DNA of 64,000 nt from Lachnospiraceae bacterium (GCA_029338735.1 JAQYAY010000012.1:1-64000); one strand, 5' to 3'. Positions 51,405 through 61,445 are shown, counted from the stretch's first letter. Translations and numbers: made by a program. Notes: a model not told the origin generated them from the sequence alone.

Positions 51405-52184
51405 TCAGCCTTCTTCTATTATACTTAAAATCTTTGACAGTTCAAGCCTTCCTCCGAAAATATCAAGTGCACTTCCTATCGTCACATCTATACGTCCATC
51501 TGTCAGCTTCCTGATTTCTCGCAGATCATCGTAGCTTCCGACTCCTCCGGCGTAGGTGAGGGGCACACCATCATAGTCAGAAAGTATTGACAGCAGCTGT
51601 TCATCTGCTCCTGCCTTTTTCCCTTCTACATCTGCTGCATGGATCAGATATTCATCACTGTAATCATCGAGATATGACAACAGATCAGGAGACAGCTTCT
51701 GATCTGTGAACTTCTGCCATCTGTCAGTCACTACGTAATATTCGTTGTCTCTCTTACGGCATGACAGATCAAGCACTATATGCTCTCTCCCTGCCACACT
51801 CACAAGTCTCTTCAGACAGTCCATCTGTATCTGCCCATCTGAGAAAATAAAGCTTGTGAAAATACCATGTGATGCGCCTGCATCAAGGAACTCTGATACA
51901 TTCGTATCATCGAGTCCGCCGCCAGCCATCAGGCCGCTTGGATACGTCTGCAGCGCAAGAAGTGCCTGCTTCTTTGATGCCTCATACTCAGCCGTACCAC
52001 GGGCATTGAGCATGATGACATGCCCACCGGTGAGTCCCATCTGCTGATACATCAGAGCATAGTATGCGCTGTCCTTATCAGCCACGAAATTTTCAGTCGC
52101 AGAGTCCGTCTCATCCCGCAGACTCCCGCCAACAATCTGTTTCACTTTTCCATCATGGATGTCTATACAAGGTCTGAATTTCAT
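51405..52184 (-). CDS. hisA: HisA, eukaryotic His6-type ProFAR isomerase
   Basis: 259 residues from ATG at 52184. TIM barrel starting MKFRPCIDIHDGKVKQIVGG with the catalytic Asp8-type residue. AGGGLDD, LIHAADVEGKKAGADEQLL and TYAGGVGSYDDL match the eukaryote-like HIS6 branch rather than ordinary bacterial HisA, whose second Asp sits in a TDI-type motif. It performs the Amadori isomerisation in histidine synthesis. No other his gene is adjacent; it heads a dap operon. No SD: the -10 TATAAT ends 6 nt before ATG. Confidence 0.9.
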   Translation of the reverse strand: MKFRPCIDIHDGKVKQIVGGSLRDETDSATENFVADKDSAYYALMYQQMGLTGGHVIMLNARGTAEYEASKKQALLALQTYPSGLMAGGGLDDTNVSEFLDAGASHGIFTSFIFSDGQIQMDCLKRLVSVAGREHIVLDLSCRKRDNEYYVVTDRWQKFTDQKLSPDLLSYLDDYSDEYLIHAADVEGKKAGADEQLLSILSDYDGVPLTYAGGVGSYDDLREIRKLTDGRIDVTIGSALDIFGGRLELSKILSIIEEG

Positions 52185-52190
52185 AAATCT

Positions 52191-52219
52191 ATTATAGCGA
52201 AAAAAAAGCGACGGGTCCA
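52191..52219 (-). promoter_or_regulatory. hisA promoter embedded in the upstream terminator
   Basis: Minus strand TGGACC-17-TATAAT; the -35 lies in the loop and stem of the terminator hairpin and the spacer is its T8 tract. ATG follows the -10 box after six bases. Confidence 0.6.
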
Positions 52220-52229
52220 TACCCGCCGC
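52200..52229 (-). terminator. Terminator of the X-X-X-L-X-X-G repeat protein gene
   Basis: Minus strand stem GCGGCGGGT/ACCCGTCGC with loop ATGG, followed by eight T. Located 11 nt after the stop. Confidence 0.88.
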
Positions 52230-52240
52230 AAAAGTTATTA

Positions 52241-54679
52241 TCAGTCTTCATCATCCGACGAAATCGCATCAAATCTGTAAAGGAACTTGACAGCGCCGTT
52301 CTTGCCATCGGCAATACCAGTGAAACTCTGATAGCTCTCACCAGCATCTATTGCGGCACGAAGGTGATTAGCAAGAGGCTTGATGTCACCATTATAGGCA
52401 TTGATCAGCTTCTCGATGCCTTCCTTGTTGAACTTCACGACACCATCATAGAGCTCGTCTGCACCATCAGCAAGTGAGCCTGATCCATCATAGAGCTGGT
52501 CGATTCCAGAACCAAGCTTTGTAGAACCATTGTATAGCTTATTGACGCCAGTAGAGATCTGACCTGCACCAGATGCGAGCTGTGAAGCACCGCCTGTAAG
52601 CCTGTCATTATTGGCAACGAGCTTCTGGCTGCCTGAATAGAGTTTATCTACACCATCAAGGAGTGCATTGACCTGAGTTGAAAGGCCTGAAATATTGGAC
52701 AGATTAACTCCACTTATATCTGCTGAATTAACAGCAGAATTCAGAGTATCAATTCCGGCACCGAGCTGCTTCTGACCATCGGCAAGCTTCTTCACTCCGG
52801 CATTTGCCTGAGTCATTCCATCGCTTACACTCTTTGCACCATCAGCCAGCTTTGAAGAACCATCAGCCAGCTGCTTGCTGCCATCTGTCAGCTTCTTTAC
52901 CTGTCCCTGTACTGCCTCACTCTTCAATGTACTTTCGAGCTGCCTGCCTGCTGTATCAAGAGCTGTCTTTGCGGCCTGAACCTGATGCAGTCCGTCAAGA
53001 ACTGTGTAGTATGTAGCAGTAGCCTTCGTAGCATCTCCACCATTGGCCTGTGCAAGTGCTGTGATCATCTGTTGCTGTCCTGCAGTGAGCTTTGTCACAA
53101 CAGTATCTATATTGTCAAGAGTAATCTTCTCGTCAGCTCCGAGAATTCCGCTCTGACGGAGAAGTCCGAGAACCTGCTCGGTATTGAGCTTCTGATTGAT
53201 CTCATTTGTCAGCTGCCTATCTGACTGGGCTGTGAACAGTGTGCCTGCACCATTCAGTACTGATGAGATCTGTCCGATTCCCTTGTCAAGAGCAGACGCT
53301 CCACTTGATACCTGAGAAGCTGCATCTGATACCTGCTTTGATCCGGCAGTCAGCTTGTCCATGCTGCTGACAAGTCCTGGATTCTTGTCCGTGCCATCAC
53401 CATTGTATCCGGCAACGAGCTGATCAGAACCCTTCTTCAGTGCTGCAACACCTGTAGACAGCTGCTGTAACTGCTGTACGAGATTGCTGCCTGAGAGCTG
53501 CTTTGTAAGTACCGGGACCAGTGTCTTTACAGGAGCGAGACTGCTGCGAAGCTGTCCGATTCCTCCATTCAGTTGTGAAACCCCGTTTGTATATGTCTTG
53601 AGTCCCTTTGAAAGCGTTCCTGCGCCATTTGAGAAAGTTCCCATACTCTTCTGAAGAGTACCAAGTCCGTTCGTGATCTGGCTGTTGCCATCCTTCAGCT
53701 GACCAGCGCCATCCTGTAGCTTCGTAGCACCATTACTCAGCTGCTTGCTGCCATCCTCTAGCTGCTTCGTAGCATCTGTGAGCTTGTCCATATCAGAGCT
53801 CAGATCATCCGTGCTCTCAGAGTTCGAAGTCAGGAGATTGGATGCATCGACAAGAGCTGTCATCTGAGTCTCAAGATCGAAATCTTTCACATCAGCCTCG
53901 ACATCAAATGACTCAGGAAGTGACAGATCCTTGTCGAAAGAACCGCCAGCCTTTTCAAGAGAATCCCTGACTCCCGGAAGTGCATATCCGAGGACGATTG
54001 ACTTCGTACCATTCTGTACGATACGGCCGTTAGTCACTTTTACATTGGAAAAATCATCGTTTAAGATCATTCCTGTAATGGCTGCAAATGGAACAACAAC
54101 TGATACTTTCTCGCCGTTTACTTTTTCCTCGAAATTCGTATTGTTCGTATAGTCATAATGGATCTTCACATGACCGCTCTGACCAGCAAGCTCGTCAGGA
54201 GTCACTTCATTTCCATCAAGCGTATAGGTGACTTTTACAGAGACAGGAGCCTGCTTCGTTGTATGACCCTGATAGTAGATATCATTGCCATCAGCCTGCC
54301 AGGTGAGCTTGTCACCATCCTGAGTGAACTTCTCATTACCATTCGTATTCGTGATGTCTGTCAGATCCTCTGCTACATCATCAATTGTATCCTCGCCGTC
54401 CTTATTGATGAGGTGAGATGCAACGATTGTATCAGATACTGAGCCATCCGGCTTGGAGATCAGGTAGACTGTCTCATCCTTGTCGAGATCCTTGCTCTCC
54501 ACTTTTACATGATCACCGTTTATCAGGCTGTTTGTCGTCTGTTCAGTCGCAGAAGCCTTATCTGCCATAGCTGTGTACTGAACTGAGCCTGTTGCCACAA
54601 GTCCTACAACGAGGGCGCCGGCAACAACTCTGATGATATATTTTTTCTTAAAAATCTTTCTTAATTCAGGTAACTTCAT
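52241..54679 (-). CDS. Exported X-X-X-L-X-X-G heptad-repeat protein
   Basis: 812 residues from ATG at 54679 (AAAGGAG upstream). A single N-terminal membrane or signal segment (YIIRVVAGALVVGLVATGSV) leads to an extracellular beta-rich region (about 40-290). The rest is a long series of X-X-X-L-X-X-G units such as GSKQLSNGATKLQDGAGQLKDG and ADGSSKLADGAKSVSDG, known from YhgE/Pip-like and related surface proteins. There is no C-terminal anchor. It is 20 nt downstream of the MMPL transporter and presumably works with it. Function unknown. Confidence 0.85.
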   Translation of the reverse strand: MKLPELRKIFKKKYIIRVVAGALVVGLVATGSVQYTAMADKASATEQTTNSLINGDHVKVESKDLDKDETVYLISKPDGSVSDTIVASHLINKDGEDTIDDVAEDLTDITNTNGNEKFTQDGDKLTWQADGNDIYYQGHTTKQAPVSVKVTYTLDGNEVTPDELAGQSGHVKIHYDYTNNTNFEEKVNGEKVSVVVPFAAITGMILNDDFSNVKVTNGRIVQNGTKSIVLGYALPGVRDSLEKAGGSFDKDLSLPESFDVEADVKDFDLETQMTALVDASNLLTSNSESTDDLSSDMDKLTDATKQLEDGSKQLSNGATKLQDGAGQLKDGNSQITNGLGTLQKSMGTFSNGAGTLSKGLKTYTNGVSQLNGGIGQLRSSLAPVKTLVPVLTKQLSGSNLVQQLQQLSTGVAALKKGSDQLVAGYNGDGTDKNPGLVSSMDKLTAGSKQVSDAASQVSSGASALDKGIGQISSVLNGAGTLFTAQSDRQLTNEINQKLNTEQVLGLLRQSGILGADEKITLDNIDTVVTKLTAGQQQMITALAQANGGDATKATATYYTVLDGLHQVQAAKTALDTAGRQLESTLKSEAVQGQVKKLTDGSKQLADGSSKLADGAKSVSDGMTQANAGVKKLADGQKQLGAGIDTLNSAVNSADISGVNLSNISGLSTQVNALLDGVDKLYSGSQKLVANNDRLTGGASQLASGAGQISTGVNKLYNGSTKLGSGIDQLYDGSGSLADGADELYDGVVKFNKEGIEKLINAYNGDIKPLANHLRAAIDAGESYQSFTGIADGKNGAVKFLYRFDAISSDDED

Positions 54680-54699
54680 AATGTTTCTCCTTTCATCTA

Positions 54700-56823
54700 T
54701 CATCTATCAGCTTTCGGCCTGAAACCGGCACTTGTGTGAATTATTATCTTATCAAATATCATAAACATCGACGGCAGCATGAAGATTACAACCACCATAC
54801 TGATCAGTGCACCTCTTGCCATGAGCATGCAGAGGGATGAGATCATGTCGATGTCAGAGTAGATTGCAACTCCGAATGTAGCTCCGAAGAATGTAAGTGC
54901 TGATGCAACGATCGAGGTGATCGACCCGTGCAGTGCATCGGTGATGGCATCCTTCTTCTCCATTCCATTGTACCGGTTCGTCTTGTACCTGTTCGTCATA
55001 AGTATTGCGTAGTCTACGGTAGAACCCAGCTGGATAGTACCTATGACAATGCTTGCAATGAACGGCAGCGTCACATTCGTGTAATAAGGAATACCCATAT
55101 TGATGGCGATAGCAAACTCGATGACAGCCACCAGAATAACAGGTATCGAAATCGACCTGAACGAAATCAGGATGATAAAGAACACGATAATGATTGATAC
55201 CGCATTTACACGATTGAAGTCTGTATTCGTGACATCGACCAGGTCCCTCGTACAAGGAGCCTCACCTATGAGCATTGCTGACTTGTCATAGCTCTTGATG
55301 ATCTTCTCAATCTGATTACACTGCTTATTGACCGCTGATGTAGCTGTCGCGTAATCGGATGTGACGATCATCAGCTGCTTGTCTCCGTTATTGATCTCTT
55401 CCTTTATATTCTGAGGAATGATATCAGATGGAATCATAGGACCTGTCAGTGAATCAGCAGATACTGCCATCTTGACACCCGGAAGCTTCTGGATGTCATT
55501 GATCATCTTATCCGACTGTTCTGCCGGCAGATCTGCATCTGCAATGATGACAGAAGTTGCACCCATCTTGAAATCACTGTTCATCTTTTCATTGGCCTGC
55601 TTGCTCTTCATCGAATCAGGAAGTCTGCCTGCGAGGTCGTAGTACACCTTCGTGTGATTCTGTCCATAGAATGCAGGAACTATCAACAGAAGGAAGATCA
55701 CGAAAAATACATAGCAGTGCTTTACTACCCAGTTGGCGATTTTTCCGAGGTCCGGCATGATGACCTTGTGATTCGTCTTGCGGACGATCGGGTCGAATAC
55801 CAGGATCAGTGACGGCAGGATGGTCACGCAGGAAACGAGTCCGAACAGAACACCTTTGGCCATTACGATACCGAGGTCAAGACCGATTCTAAAGCTCATG
55901 AAGCACAGAGCTATGAAACCTGCGATCGTTGTCGTCGAAGAACCCGCTATTGAAAGGAAAGTCTTACTGATGGCATGTGCCATTGCAGTCTTATTATCCT
56001 CTTTGAATACGTCCTGCTGCTCTTCGTAGCTGTGCCACAGGAAAATCGAATAGTCCATCGTGACACCGAGCTGCAGGACAGCTGCCAGGGCCTGCGTCAC
56101 ATACGAGATCTCTCCCTGGATGAAGTTCGTACCGAGATTGTACAGAACCGCCATTCCTATTGATACCAGGAAAAGGAAAGGCACAAAGGCCGAATCCAGT
56201 GTGATCATCAGGACTATGAGACAGAGTACAACTGCGATGATGACGTATATAGGAACCTCTTTCTCTGAGAGGTTTGCCGTGTCATTTATGACTGAAGCCA
56301 TACCTGATACGAAGCACTGCTTACTTAGCTTTGCATTCATGGTATTCAGGGCCTTCATCGTACCATCAGCGGCCATACCCTGATCAAACAGAATGACCAT
56401 CAGATCCGAATTCTTGTCTGCATTGTGGATGAACTTGTATGCCTTCTCAGGAAGTGCTTCCTTCGGGATATTCATGTCCATCACTGATCCGTACCAGAGA
56501 ACTTTCTTGACATGAGGGATATCTGAAATAGTATCCGCTGTCTTCTTCAGGTCCTTGTTGTCCATACCTTCGACTACAACGAATGAGTAGGCACCTGTTC
56601 CGAAATCCTTCAGCAGGATGTCCTGTCCTTTCATTGTGTCGATGTTTTTTGGCAGATACGAAAGAATATCGTAATTGACTCTCGTGTTCGCGTAGCTGAT
56701 CAATGAAGGTATCAGCAACAGCACAGCAAGGATCAGAATTACGAATCTGCTCTTTACTACTGCCTTTCCAAATTTTAACATCTGAAACTTTTCACTCCGT
56801 TTCTTTAAACATAATCTTTTCAC
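54700..56823 (-). CDS. MMPL/RND family transporter
   Basis: Up to 707 residues, with about 12 membrane helices in two repeats, each with an extracellular loop after the first helix (TRVNYDILSYLPKN). Conserved RND-type segments are VTQALAAVLQLGVTMDYSIFLWHSYEE and IVIGTIQLGSTVDYAILMTNRYK. The start is uncertain: GTG at 56823 sits 5 nt after a TATAAT (possible leaderless start), while ATG at 56781 has GGAG 13 nt upstream. It exports lipids or other hydrophobic substrates in known members. Coupled to the heptad-repeat protein. Confidence 0.9.
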   Translation of the reverse strand: MKRLCLKKRSEKFQMLKFGKAVVKSRFVILILAVLLLIPSLISYANTRVNYDILSYLPKNIDTMKGQDILLKDFGTGAYSFVVVEGMDNKDLKKTADTISDIPHVKKVLWYGSVMDMNIPKEALPEKAYKFIHNADKNSDLMVILFDQGMAADGTMKALNTMNAKLSKQCFVSGMASVINDTANLSEKEVPIYVIIAVVLCLIVLMITLDSAFVPFLFLVSIGMAVLYNLGTNFIQGEISYVTQALAAVLQLGVTMDYSIFLWHSYEEQQDVFKEDNKTAMAHAISKTFLSIAGSSTTTIAGFIALCFMSFRIGLDLGIVMAKGVLFGLVSCVTILPSLILVFDPIVRKTNHKVIMPDLGKIANWVVKHCYVFFVIFLLLIVPAFYGQNHTKVYYDLAGRLPDSMKSKQANEKMNSDFKMGATSVIIADADLPAEQSDKMINDIQKLPGVKMAVSADSLTGPMIPSDIIPQNIKEEINNGDKQLMIVTSDYATATSAVNKQCNQIEKIIKSYDKSAMLIGEAPCTRDLVDVTNTDFNRVNAVSIIIVFFIILISFRSISIPVILVAVIEFAIAINMGIPYYTNVTLPFIASIVIGTIQLGSTVDYAILMTNRYKTNRYNGMEKKDAITDALHGSITSIVASALTFFGATFGVAIYSDIDMISSLCMLMARGALISMVVVIFMLPSMFMIFDKIIIHTSAGFRPKADR

Positions 56824-56833
56824 AAATTATTAT

Positions 56834-56873
56834 AAAAAAATAAGACCCGTAATTGAATATTCAATCGCGGGTC
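56834..56873 (-). terminator. Terminator of the amino acid ABC operon
   Basis: Minus strand inverted repeat GACCCG-cgATTGAATATTCAATta-CGGGTC followed by TTATTTTTTTA. The inner ATTGAATATTCAAT is itself a perfect palindrome and might also be an operator for the MMPL gene. Confidence 0.8.
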
Positions 56874-56916
56874 GCATGTATTTTTTAAATATACATTTTG
56901 AGTTAATTGTAATTGT

Positions 56917-57666
56917 TCAGAATTTACCAAGGAACTGCCGGGTTCTCTCATTAGTGGAAGCAAAAACCTTCTCAGGCGTATCATTTTCTATGATGACACC
57001 CTTCTCCATGAAGATGATCCTGTCAGAAACCTCTCTTGCAAACTGCATCTCATGAGTGACAATGACCATCGTCATCTTCTCTGCTGCAAGCTGCTTGATG
57101 ACTCTCAGAATCTCCTGAGTCAGCTCAGGGTCAAGTGCCGATGTAGGTTCATCGAAATACAGGATGTCGGGCTTCATTGCAAGTGCCCTGGCAATTGCCA
57201 CTCTCTGCTTCTGTCCACCTGAGAGCTCACACGGATACGCATCTGCCTTATCAGACAGTCCAACTTTTTCAAGAAGTTCCCTGGCCTCTTTAAAAACCTC
57301 TGCCTTGTCTCTCTTCTGATTGTGGATAGGGGCATCGGTAATATTCCGAAGCACGTTAAAATGCGGAAACAGTTCGAAGTTCTGGAACACCAGTCCGAAA
57401 TATCCTTTGGCTTTTCTTATATGATCCTTTGACGCATAGACAGAATGGCCGTTCACACTCTTTACGACTTCATCGCCCATATACGCAAGGCTGCCGTCAT
57501 CCATTGTCTCAAGGAATGTCGCACAACGGAGAAGTGTAGATTTTCCTGAACCGGACGGACCTATGATGCTGACGACTTCGCCCTTGTCGACGAAGAGGCT
57601 GATGTCCTTTAATACCTCTGTATCGTCAAAGCTTTTCTTTATATGATTTATCTCAACAATATGCAT
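56917..57666 (-). CDS. Polar amino acid ABC transporter, ATP-binding subunit
   Basis: 249 residues. Walker [12 protein letters not shown], signature [15 protein letters not shown], Walker [14 protein letters not shown] and the His loop VTHEMQFA are intact, as in GlnQ/ArtM. It energises import with the permease and binding protein encoded just upstream in the same operon. SD AGGTG precedes the ATG. Confidence 0.95.
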   Translation of the reverse strand: MHIVEINHIKKSFDDTEVLKDISLFVDKGEVVSIIGPSGSGKSTLLRCATFLETMDDGSLAYMGDEVVKSVNGHSVYASKDHIRKAKGYFGLVFQNFELFPHFNVLRNITDAPIHNQKRDKAEVFKEARELLEKVGLSDKADAYPCELSGGQKQRVAIARALAMKPDILYFDEPTSALDPELTQEILRVIKQLAAEKMTMVIVTHEMQFAREVSDRIIFMEKGVIIENDTPEKVFASTNERTRQFLGKF

Positions 57667-57674
57667 TCTTACAC

Positions 57675-58328
57675 CTAAATACTGTAATATGACATGCTCT
57701 TCTCAATGCGTGCCATGATCCATGCTACTACTGCATTGAAAATGAAGTAGAAGACGCCTGCTGCCATCAGAGGACCTACGTTATGGACTGCCGCTGAAAG
57801 AGCCTTCGCCTCTGTAAACATCTCCGCATAAGCGATTGAGAATGAAAGGGACGTGTCCTTTACCAGAGTGATGACCTCATTCGTGATCGATGGAAGTATC
57901 CTCTTCCAGACCTGTGGAAGAACTATGGCGAAAAATGTCCTGCTCTTCGAATATCCGAGCACCTCGGCTGCCTCATACTGTCCCTGAGGGATTGAGCCAA
58001 AGCCCGAGCGGTATATCTCTGCAAAATATGCTGCATAGTTGAGAGAAAAAGCGATGATTACCGCTATTCCTCTGTACGCCGGTGTTGTGGATACTCCGAA
58101 TATATAGTAGGGTCCGAAATAGATGACTATGAGCTGCAGCATCAGAGGCGTTCCACGCATGATGGCTATGTAGATCCTCATGATCCATGAAAGGACCGGA
58201 TTCTTCGATACTCTGCCGAAATATATCAGAAAGCCTAATGGCAGGGAAAAAACGAGTGTCAGAACGAAGATCTGTATCGTCGTGAGCATTCCCTGTCCGA
58301 GTTCAAGAAGTATAGTTGCTATATCCAT
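57675..58328 (-). CDS. Polar amino acid ABC transporter, permease
   Basis: 217 residues with five membrane helices of the HisMQ/GlnP type, including the EAA loop [29 protein letters not shown]. Start ATG overlaps the stop of the binding protein (TAATG). One permease gene implies a homodimeric channel. Confidence 0.95.
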   Translation of the reverse strand: MDIATILLELGQGMLTTIQIFVLTLVFSLPLGFLIYFGRVSKNPVLSWIMRIYIAIMRGTPLMLQLIVIYFGPYYIFGVSTTPAYRGIAVIIAFSLNYAAYFAEIYRSGFGSIPQGQYEAAEVLGYSKSRTFFAIVLPQVWKRILPSITNEVITLVKDTSLSFSIAYAEMFTEAKALSAAVHNVGPLMAAGVFYFIFNAVVAWIMARIEKSMSYYSI

Positions 58329-59182
58329 TATTTGCTCTCACCTAAAATGCTGACGTTCTCACCGAACCACTTCTTTGAGATCTTCTCAAAGGTTCCATCC
58401 TCATCCATCTCGTGAAGTGCCTTGTTCACCTGATCGCGAAGTGCGCCATTTCCCTTCTTGAAGCCTACTGCATACTGCTCTGAGCTGATCTCATCCGGCA
58501 GAATCGTAAACTCATCCTTCTTGTTCTTGATCTGGTCAAGTGCTACGAACTTGTCCATTGCGACTGCATCTACGGCTCCTGACTCGAGGTCCATCATGGC
58601 TGTATTGTAATCTGCTACTGAGATCATCTGTGCAAAGCTGTTCTTCAGATCCTTATTCTCATCACTATTAAGGGCTGACTCTGCTGATGAATCCTTCTGC
58701 ACATCTACTGTCTTGCCCTTGAGTCCGCTATTATCCTTGATGCCGCTATTGCTCTTGACCACGAATACCTGGGCATTGTCCATATAGCAGTCTGACCAGG
58801 TATATGCATCCTCACGGCCATTGATCGTGAATCCGTTCCAGATACAGTCGATCGTTCCACTTGAGAGCTCCATATCCTTGGCATCCCAGTCGATCGGCTG
58901 GAGTACTATTTCCTGTCCGAGCCTCTTCGCGGTCTCCTTCGCAAGGTCTATATCAAATCCTGTAAACTCTCCATCGTCACCTACATATCCGAACGGTGGG
59001 AAGTTCTGGTCGAAACCTACGATAAATACCTTGTCGGTATTCTTCACGGCCTTGGTCTTCTTATTAGAAACCTTTGTAGTGCTATCTCCTGATGAAGCCT
59101 TGCCGCTTCCGCCGCATGCCATAAGGGAGAATGCTGTTGCGCCTATGAGTGCTAAGGTGAGTAGTCTCTTGAATACTTTCAT
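58328..59182 (-). CDS. Polar amino acid ABC transporter, substrate-binding lipoprotein
   Basis: 284 residues. The lipoprotein signal ends LMACGG (Cys23), followed by a Ser/Lys-rich linker and a bacterial SBP type 3 domain starting VGFDQNFPPFGYVGDDGEFTGFDIDLAKE. Ligand specificity (glutamine, cystine, arginine or other) cannot be told. SD GGAGG precedes the ATG. Confidence 0.95.
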   Translation of the reverse strand: MKVFKRLLTLALIGATAFSLMACGGSGKASSGDSTTKVSNKKTKAVKNTDKVFIVGFDQNFPPFGYVGDDGEFTGFDIDLAKETAKRLGQEIVLQPIDWDAKDMELSSGTIDCIWNGFTINGREDAYTWSDCYMDNAQVFVVKSNSGIKDNSGLKGKTVDVQKDSSAESALNSDENKDLKNSFAQMISVADYNTAMMDLESGAVDAVAMDKFVALDQIKNKKDEFTILPDEISSEQYAVGFKKGNGALRDQVNKALHEMDEDGTFEKISKKWFGENVSILGESK

Positions 59183-59237
59183 TTTGTCCTCCAGAAATCA
59201 ATTTCCTAATTTACTACTTTAATGCACTAATAAGGTA

Positions 59238-60980
59238 TCACAATAACATCGTAAATTCAAGAGGTATATTACTGTCGCCCATGGACTTCCTAAAATCATA
59301 TGTTTTATCACAGTATTTCAAGATTCCCGGTCTGTGTGTTGTGACTACAGTCAGCCTGGACTCCTTGTCCCTCATTATATTTGCAATGACCTTTTCTTCT
59401 GTCGCAAGGTCCAGGGCTGAGGTTGCTTCATCAAGGACAAGGATTGGTGCCTTACGGAGAATGGCACGGGCGATTGCGATTCGCTGGATCTGACCTGATG
59501 AGAAGCCGTTCCCGCCTTCGAGGACTTCGGAGTCCAGTCCGCCTCTTTCTGATACGAAGTCCCAGGCACAGGCACATTTCAACGCTTCTATCATCTCTTC
59601 ATCAGAAGCCTGCGGATCTGCCGCCTGCAGATTCTCCCTGACACTGCCTGAGAACATCGTACTCTTCTGTGGCACTATCGAGAAAAATTTTCTGGTCGAT
59701 GCTGACAATGGCAGTTCCTTGCCATCACAGCTCACATATGCCTTTCCTTCTGAAAGTCTGACTAGTGATAAGAGACATCTTATAAATGTAGTCTTGCCTT
59801 CTCCCGATGGTCCGACACAGGCATAGGCTTTGCCTTTCTCCATTTCAAGAGAGACATCTTTAAATATGTAATCATCTGACCCCTCATAATGGAATGATGC
59901 ATTCTCAAAATGAACTGTGAAATCATCCTTTCTCATATCAGGCAGCATCTTCAGTGTCTTTGGATCATCTGAGAAGTCATCCTTATCCATATCAATGATT
60001 TCAAGAATTCGACGTGCTGATGTATCAAGAGAAATAGCCTGTGAAAATGATGAACCTAGCGAATTTACAGATCCTGTAAGTGTTCCTGACAGGCTTAAGA
60101 ACATGGTCATCGTACCATATGAGATAAAACCGGACCACACGCGGTAAATACCCCAGCCATAGGAAGAGTAACTGACAAGAAGACCGGCAAGACTTATGAT
60201 TATAGATGATGCAATAGTCATGTTATTGTAGTCTATCTTCATACGATTGAACTCCTGCAATGATTCTTTAAACCTTGCGGCATATAACCTGAGAAGATCG
60301 AATGCTTTAATAAAACCTATATTTGAAAATGTTTCCTGAGTAAATCCATATATATCGGAATTTTTCTTAGAACTGGCAAGGGAATTGTTCTGCATTTTCC
60401 TTGTCATCTTTCTGGATATCACTATTGAAAAAGGAATACCAAGGAGCGCAAATATCGCAAAAGTCCAGTCATACCACAAAACCATTCCCAAGGCTCCCAC
60501 AAACCTTACAATATTTGTAATAACCGCCGGTATAAAGCTCAACACACCAGATGAAATATTTTCCGTATCATTATTAAGTCGCGCTAAAATATCTCCCGAA
60601 TGATATTTCGAAAGTTTTTCCCATTTTGAATCTATCATTCGTCCAAATATTTCAGACTTAATCGACGTTGACACAGTCAGGCTTATCCTAAGTGAAAAAT
60701 AATTAGTCACCTGTGCTATCGCCATATTTACTAATGCAACAACAATAGTCAGAATAAAATATTTAAGCAGCTCCCCTTTTTCCTGACCAGTGATTATATC
60801 CACAAGATTTTTAGAAATTAATGAAGAAAGTAATCCTGTAAAAACACCTGTCAGACTCATTACTGTATAAAAAACAATGCTTCCAATATGCTGTCTGGTA
60901 AAATAATATACAAAAGAAATACTTTTTTTTAATGAGTCTGTATCCAGATTCATCAATCTTCCTATCAGGTTCTTCTTCAT
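59238..60980 (-). CDS. ABC exporter (fused permease and ATPase)
   Basis: 580 residues: six membrane helices (about 30-310), then the ATPase with Walker A GPSGEGKTT, signature FSSGQIQR (Ser for the usual first Gly), Walker B ILVLDEATSALD and H-loop TTHRP. It has no N-terminal C39 peptidase domain. It lies downstream of the precursor-like gene across a terminator, so it may be expressed by read-through. The likely role is export of the 61053 gene product. SD AAGGA precedes the ATG. Confidence 0.92.
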   Translation of the reverse strand: MKKNLIGRLMNLDTDSLKKSISFVYYFTRQHIGSIVFYTVMSLTGVFTGLLSSLISKNLVDIITGQEKGELLKYFILTIVVALVNMAIAQVTNYFSLRISLTVSTSIKSEIFGRMIDSKWEKLSKYHSGDILARLNNDTENISSGVLSFIPAVITNIVRFVGALGMVLWYDWTFAIFALLGIPFSIVISRKMTRKMQNNSLASSKKNSDIYGFTQETFSNIGFIKAFDLLRLYAARFKESLQEFNRMKIDYNNMTIASSIIISLAGLLVSYSSYGWGIYRVWSGFISYGTMTMFLSLSGTLTGSVNSLGSSFSQAISLDTSARRILEIIDMDKDDFSDDPKTLKMLPDMRKDDFTVHFENASFHYEGSDDYIFKDVSLEMEKGKAYACVGPSGEGKTTFIRCLLSLVRLSEGKAYVSCDGKELPLSASTRKFFSIVPQKSTMFSGSVRENLQAADPQASDEEMIEALKCACAWDFVSERGGLDSEVLEGGNGFSSGQIQRIAIARAILRKAPILVLDEATSALDLATEEKVIANIMRDKESRLTVVTTHRPGILKYCDKTYDFRKSMGDSNIPLEFTMLL

Positions 60981-60994
60981 TAATATTCCTTACA

Positions 60995-61031
60995 CAAAAA
61001 ACAGGGCTTATCATATTTTCGATAAGCCCTG
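60995..61031 (-). terminator. Terminator of the precursor gene
   Basis: Minus strand perfect 11-bp stem CAGGGCTTATC/GATAAGCCCTG with an 8-base loop followed by TTTTTTG. It lies between the precursor and the exporter. Confidence 0.9.
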
Positions 61032-61052
61032 ATAATAAATTACATAGATATA

Positions 61053-61445
61053 TCAGTCAGTAATAGAAACAGAGGTAACTGCAAGACCGTCATTAGAAGA
61101 AACAACAAGATCCCCTAAACCAATATTATCAGTTGGATTCTGATGATATGTATATGCTATTTCAAGCGTAGATGTACCATTACCTGAAACATACTGACCA
61201 CTGCTGCTGTTATATGTTACTGGTTGATTGAAAGATATATGCAACACCTGTGCGTCCCTTGTATGGTCAGCTTTGTGCACTCCATTAACCTGAATTCTGT
61301 AAACATCACTGCCAGGTTGTGGCTTTTGATGAATATACGCAGTAGCTGTGTAACATCCAGAATTATTTGTTGCAGTATCTCCACTCTTCAGATAAATACC
61401 TTCTGCAAAATCGTCTGTTGTAAAAAACATCGGTTTCTCGTACAT
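61053..61445 (-). CDS. Putative modified or secreted precursor protein (RiPP-like leader, beta-rich body)
   Basis: 130 residues from ATG at 61445, fixed by AAAGGTG six bases upstream; the track start (GTG) is three codons earlier. Residues 1-22 are leader-like (MYEKPMFFTTDDFAEGIYLKSG). A beta-strand-rich body follows, with one cysteine (Cys31, NSGCYTATAYIHQ), VYRIQVNGVHKADHT, HISFNQPVTYNSSSG and DNIGLGDLVVSS, and a Ser/Thr-rich C-terminus. No Sec signal or membrane segment. It has its own promoter and a strong terminator, and its neighbours are a peptidase, PqqD-kinase, glycosyltransferase and exporter. Substrate status is inferred. Confidence 0.65.
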   Translation of the reverse strand: MYEKPMFFTTDDFAEGIYLKSGDTATNNSGCYTATAYIHQKPQPGSDVYRIQVNGVHKADHTRDAQVLHISFNQPVTYNSSSGQYVSGNGTSTLEIAYTYHQNPTDNIGLGDLVVSSNDGLAVTSVSITD

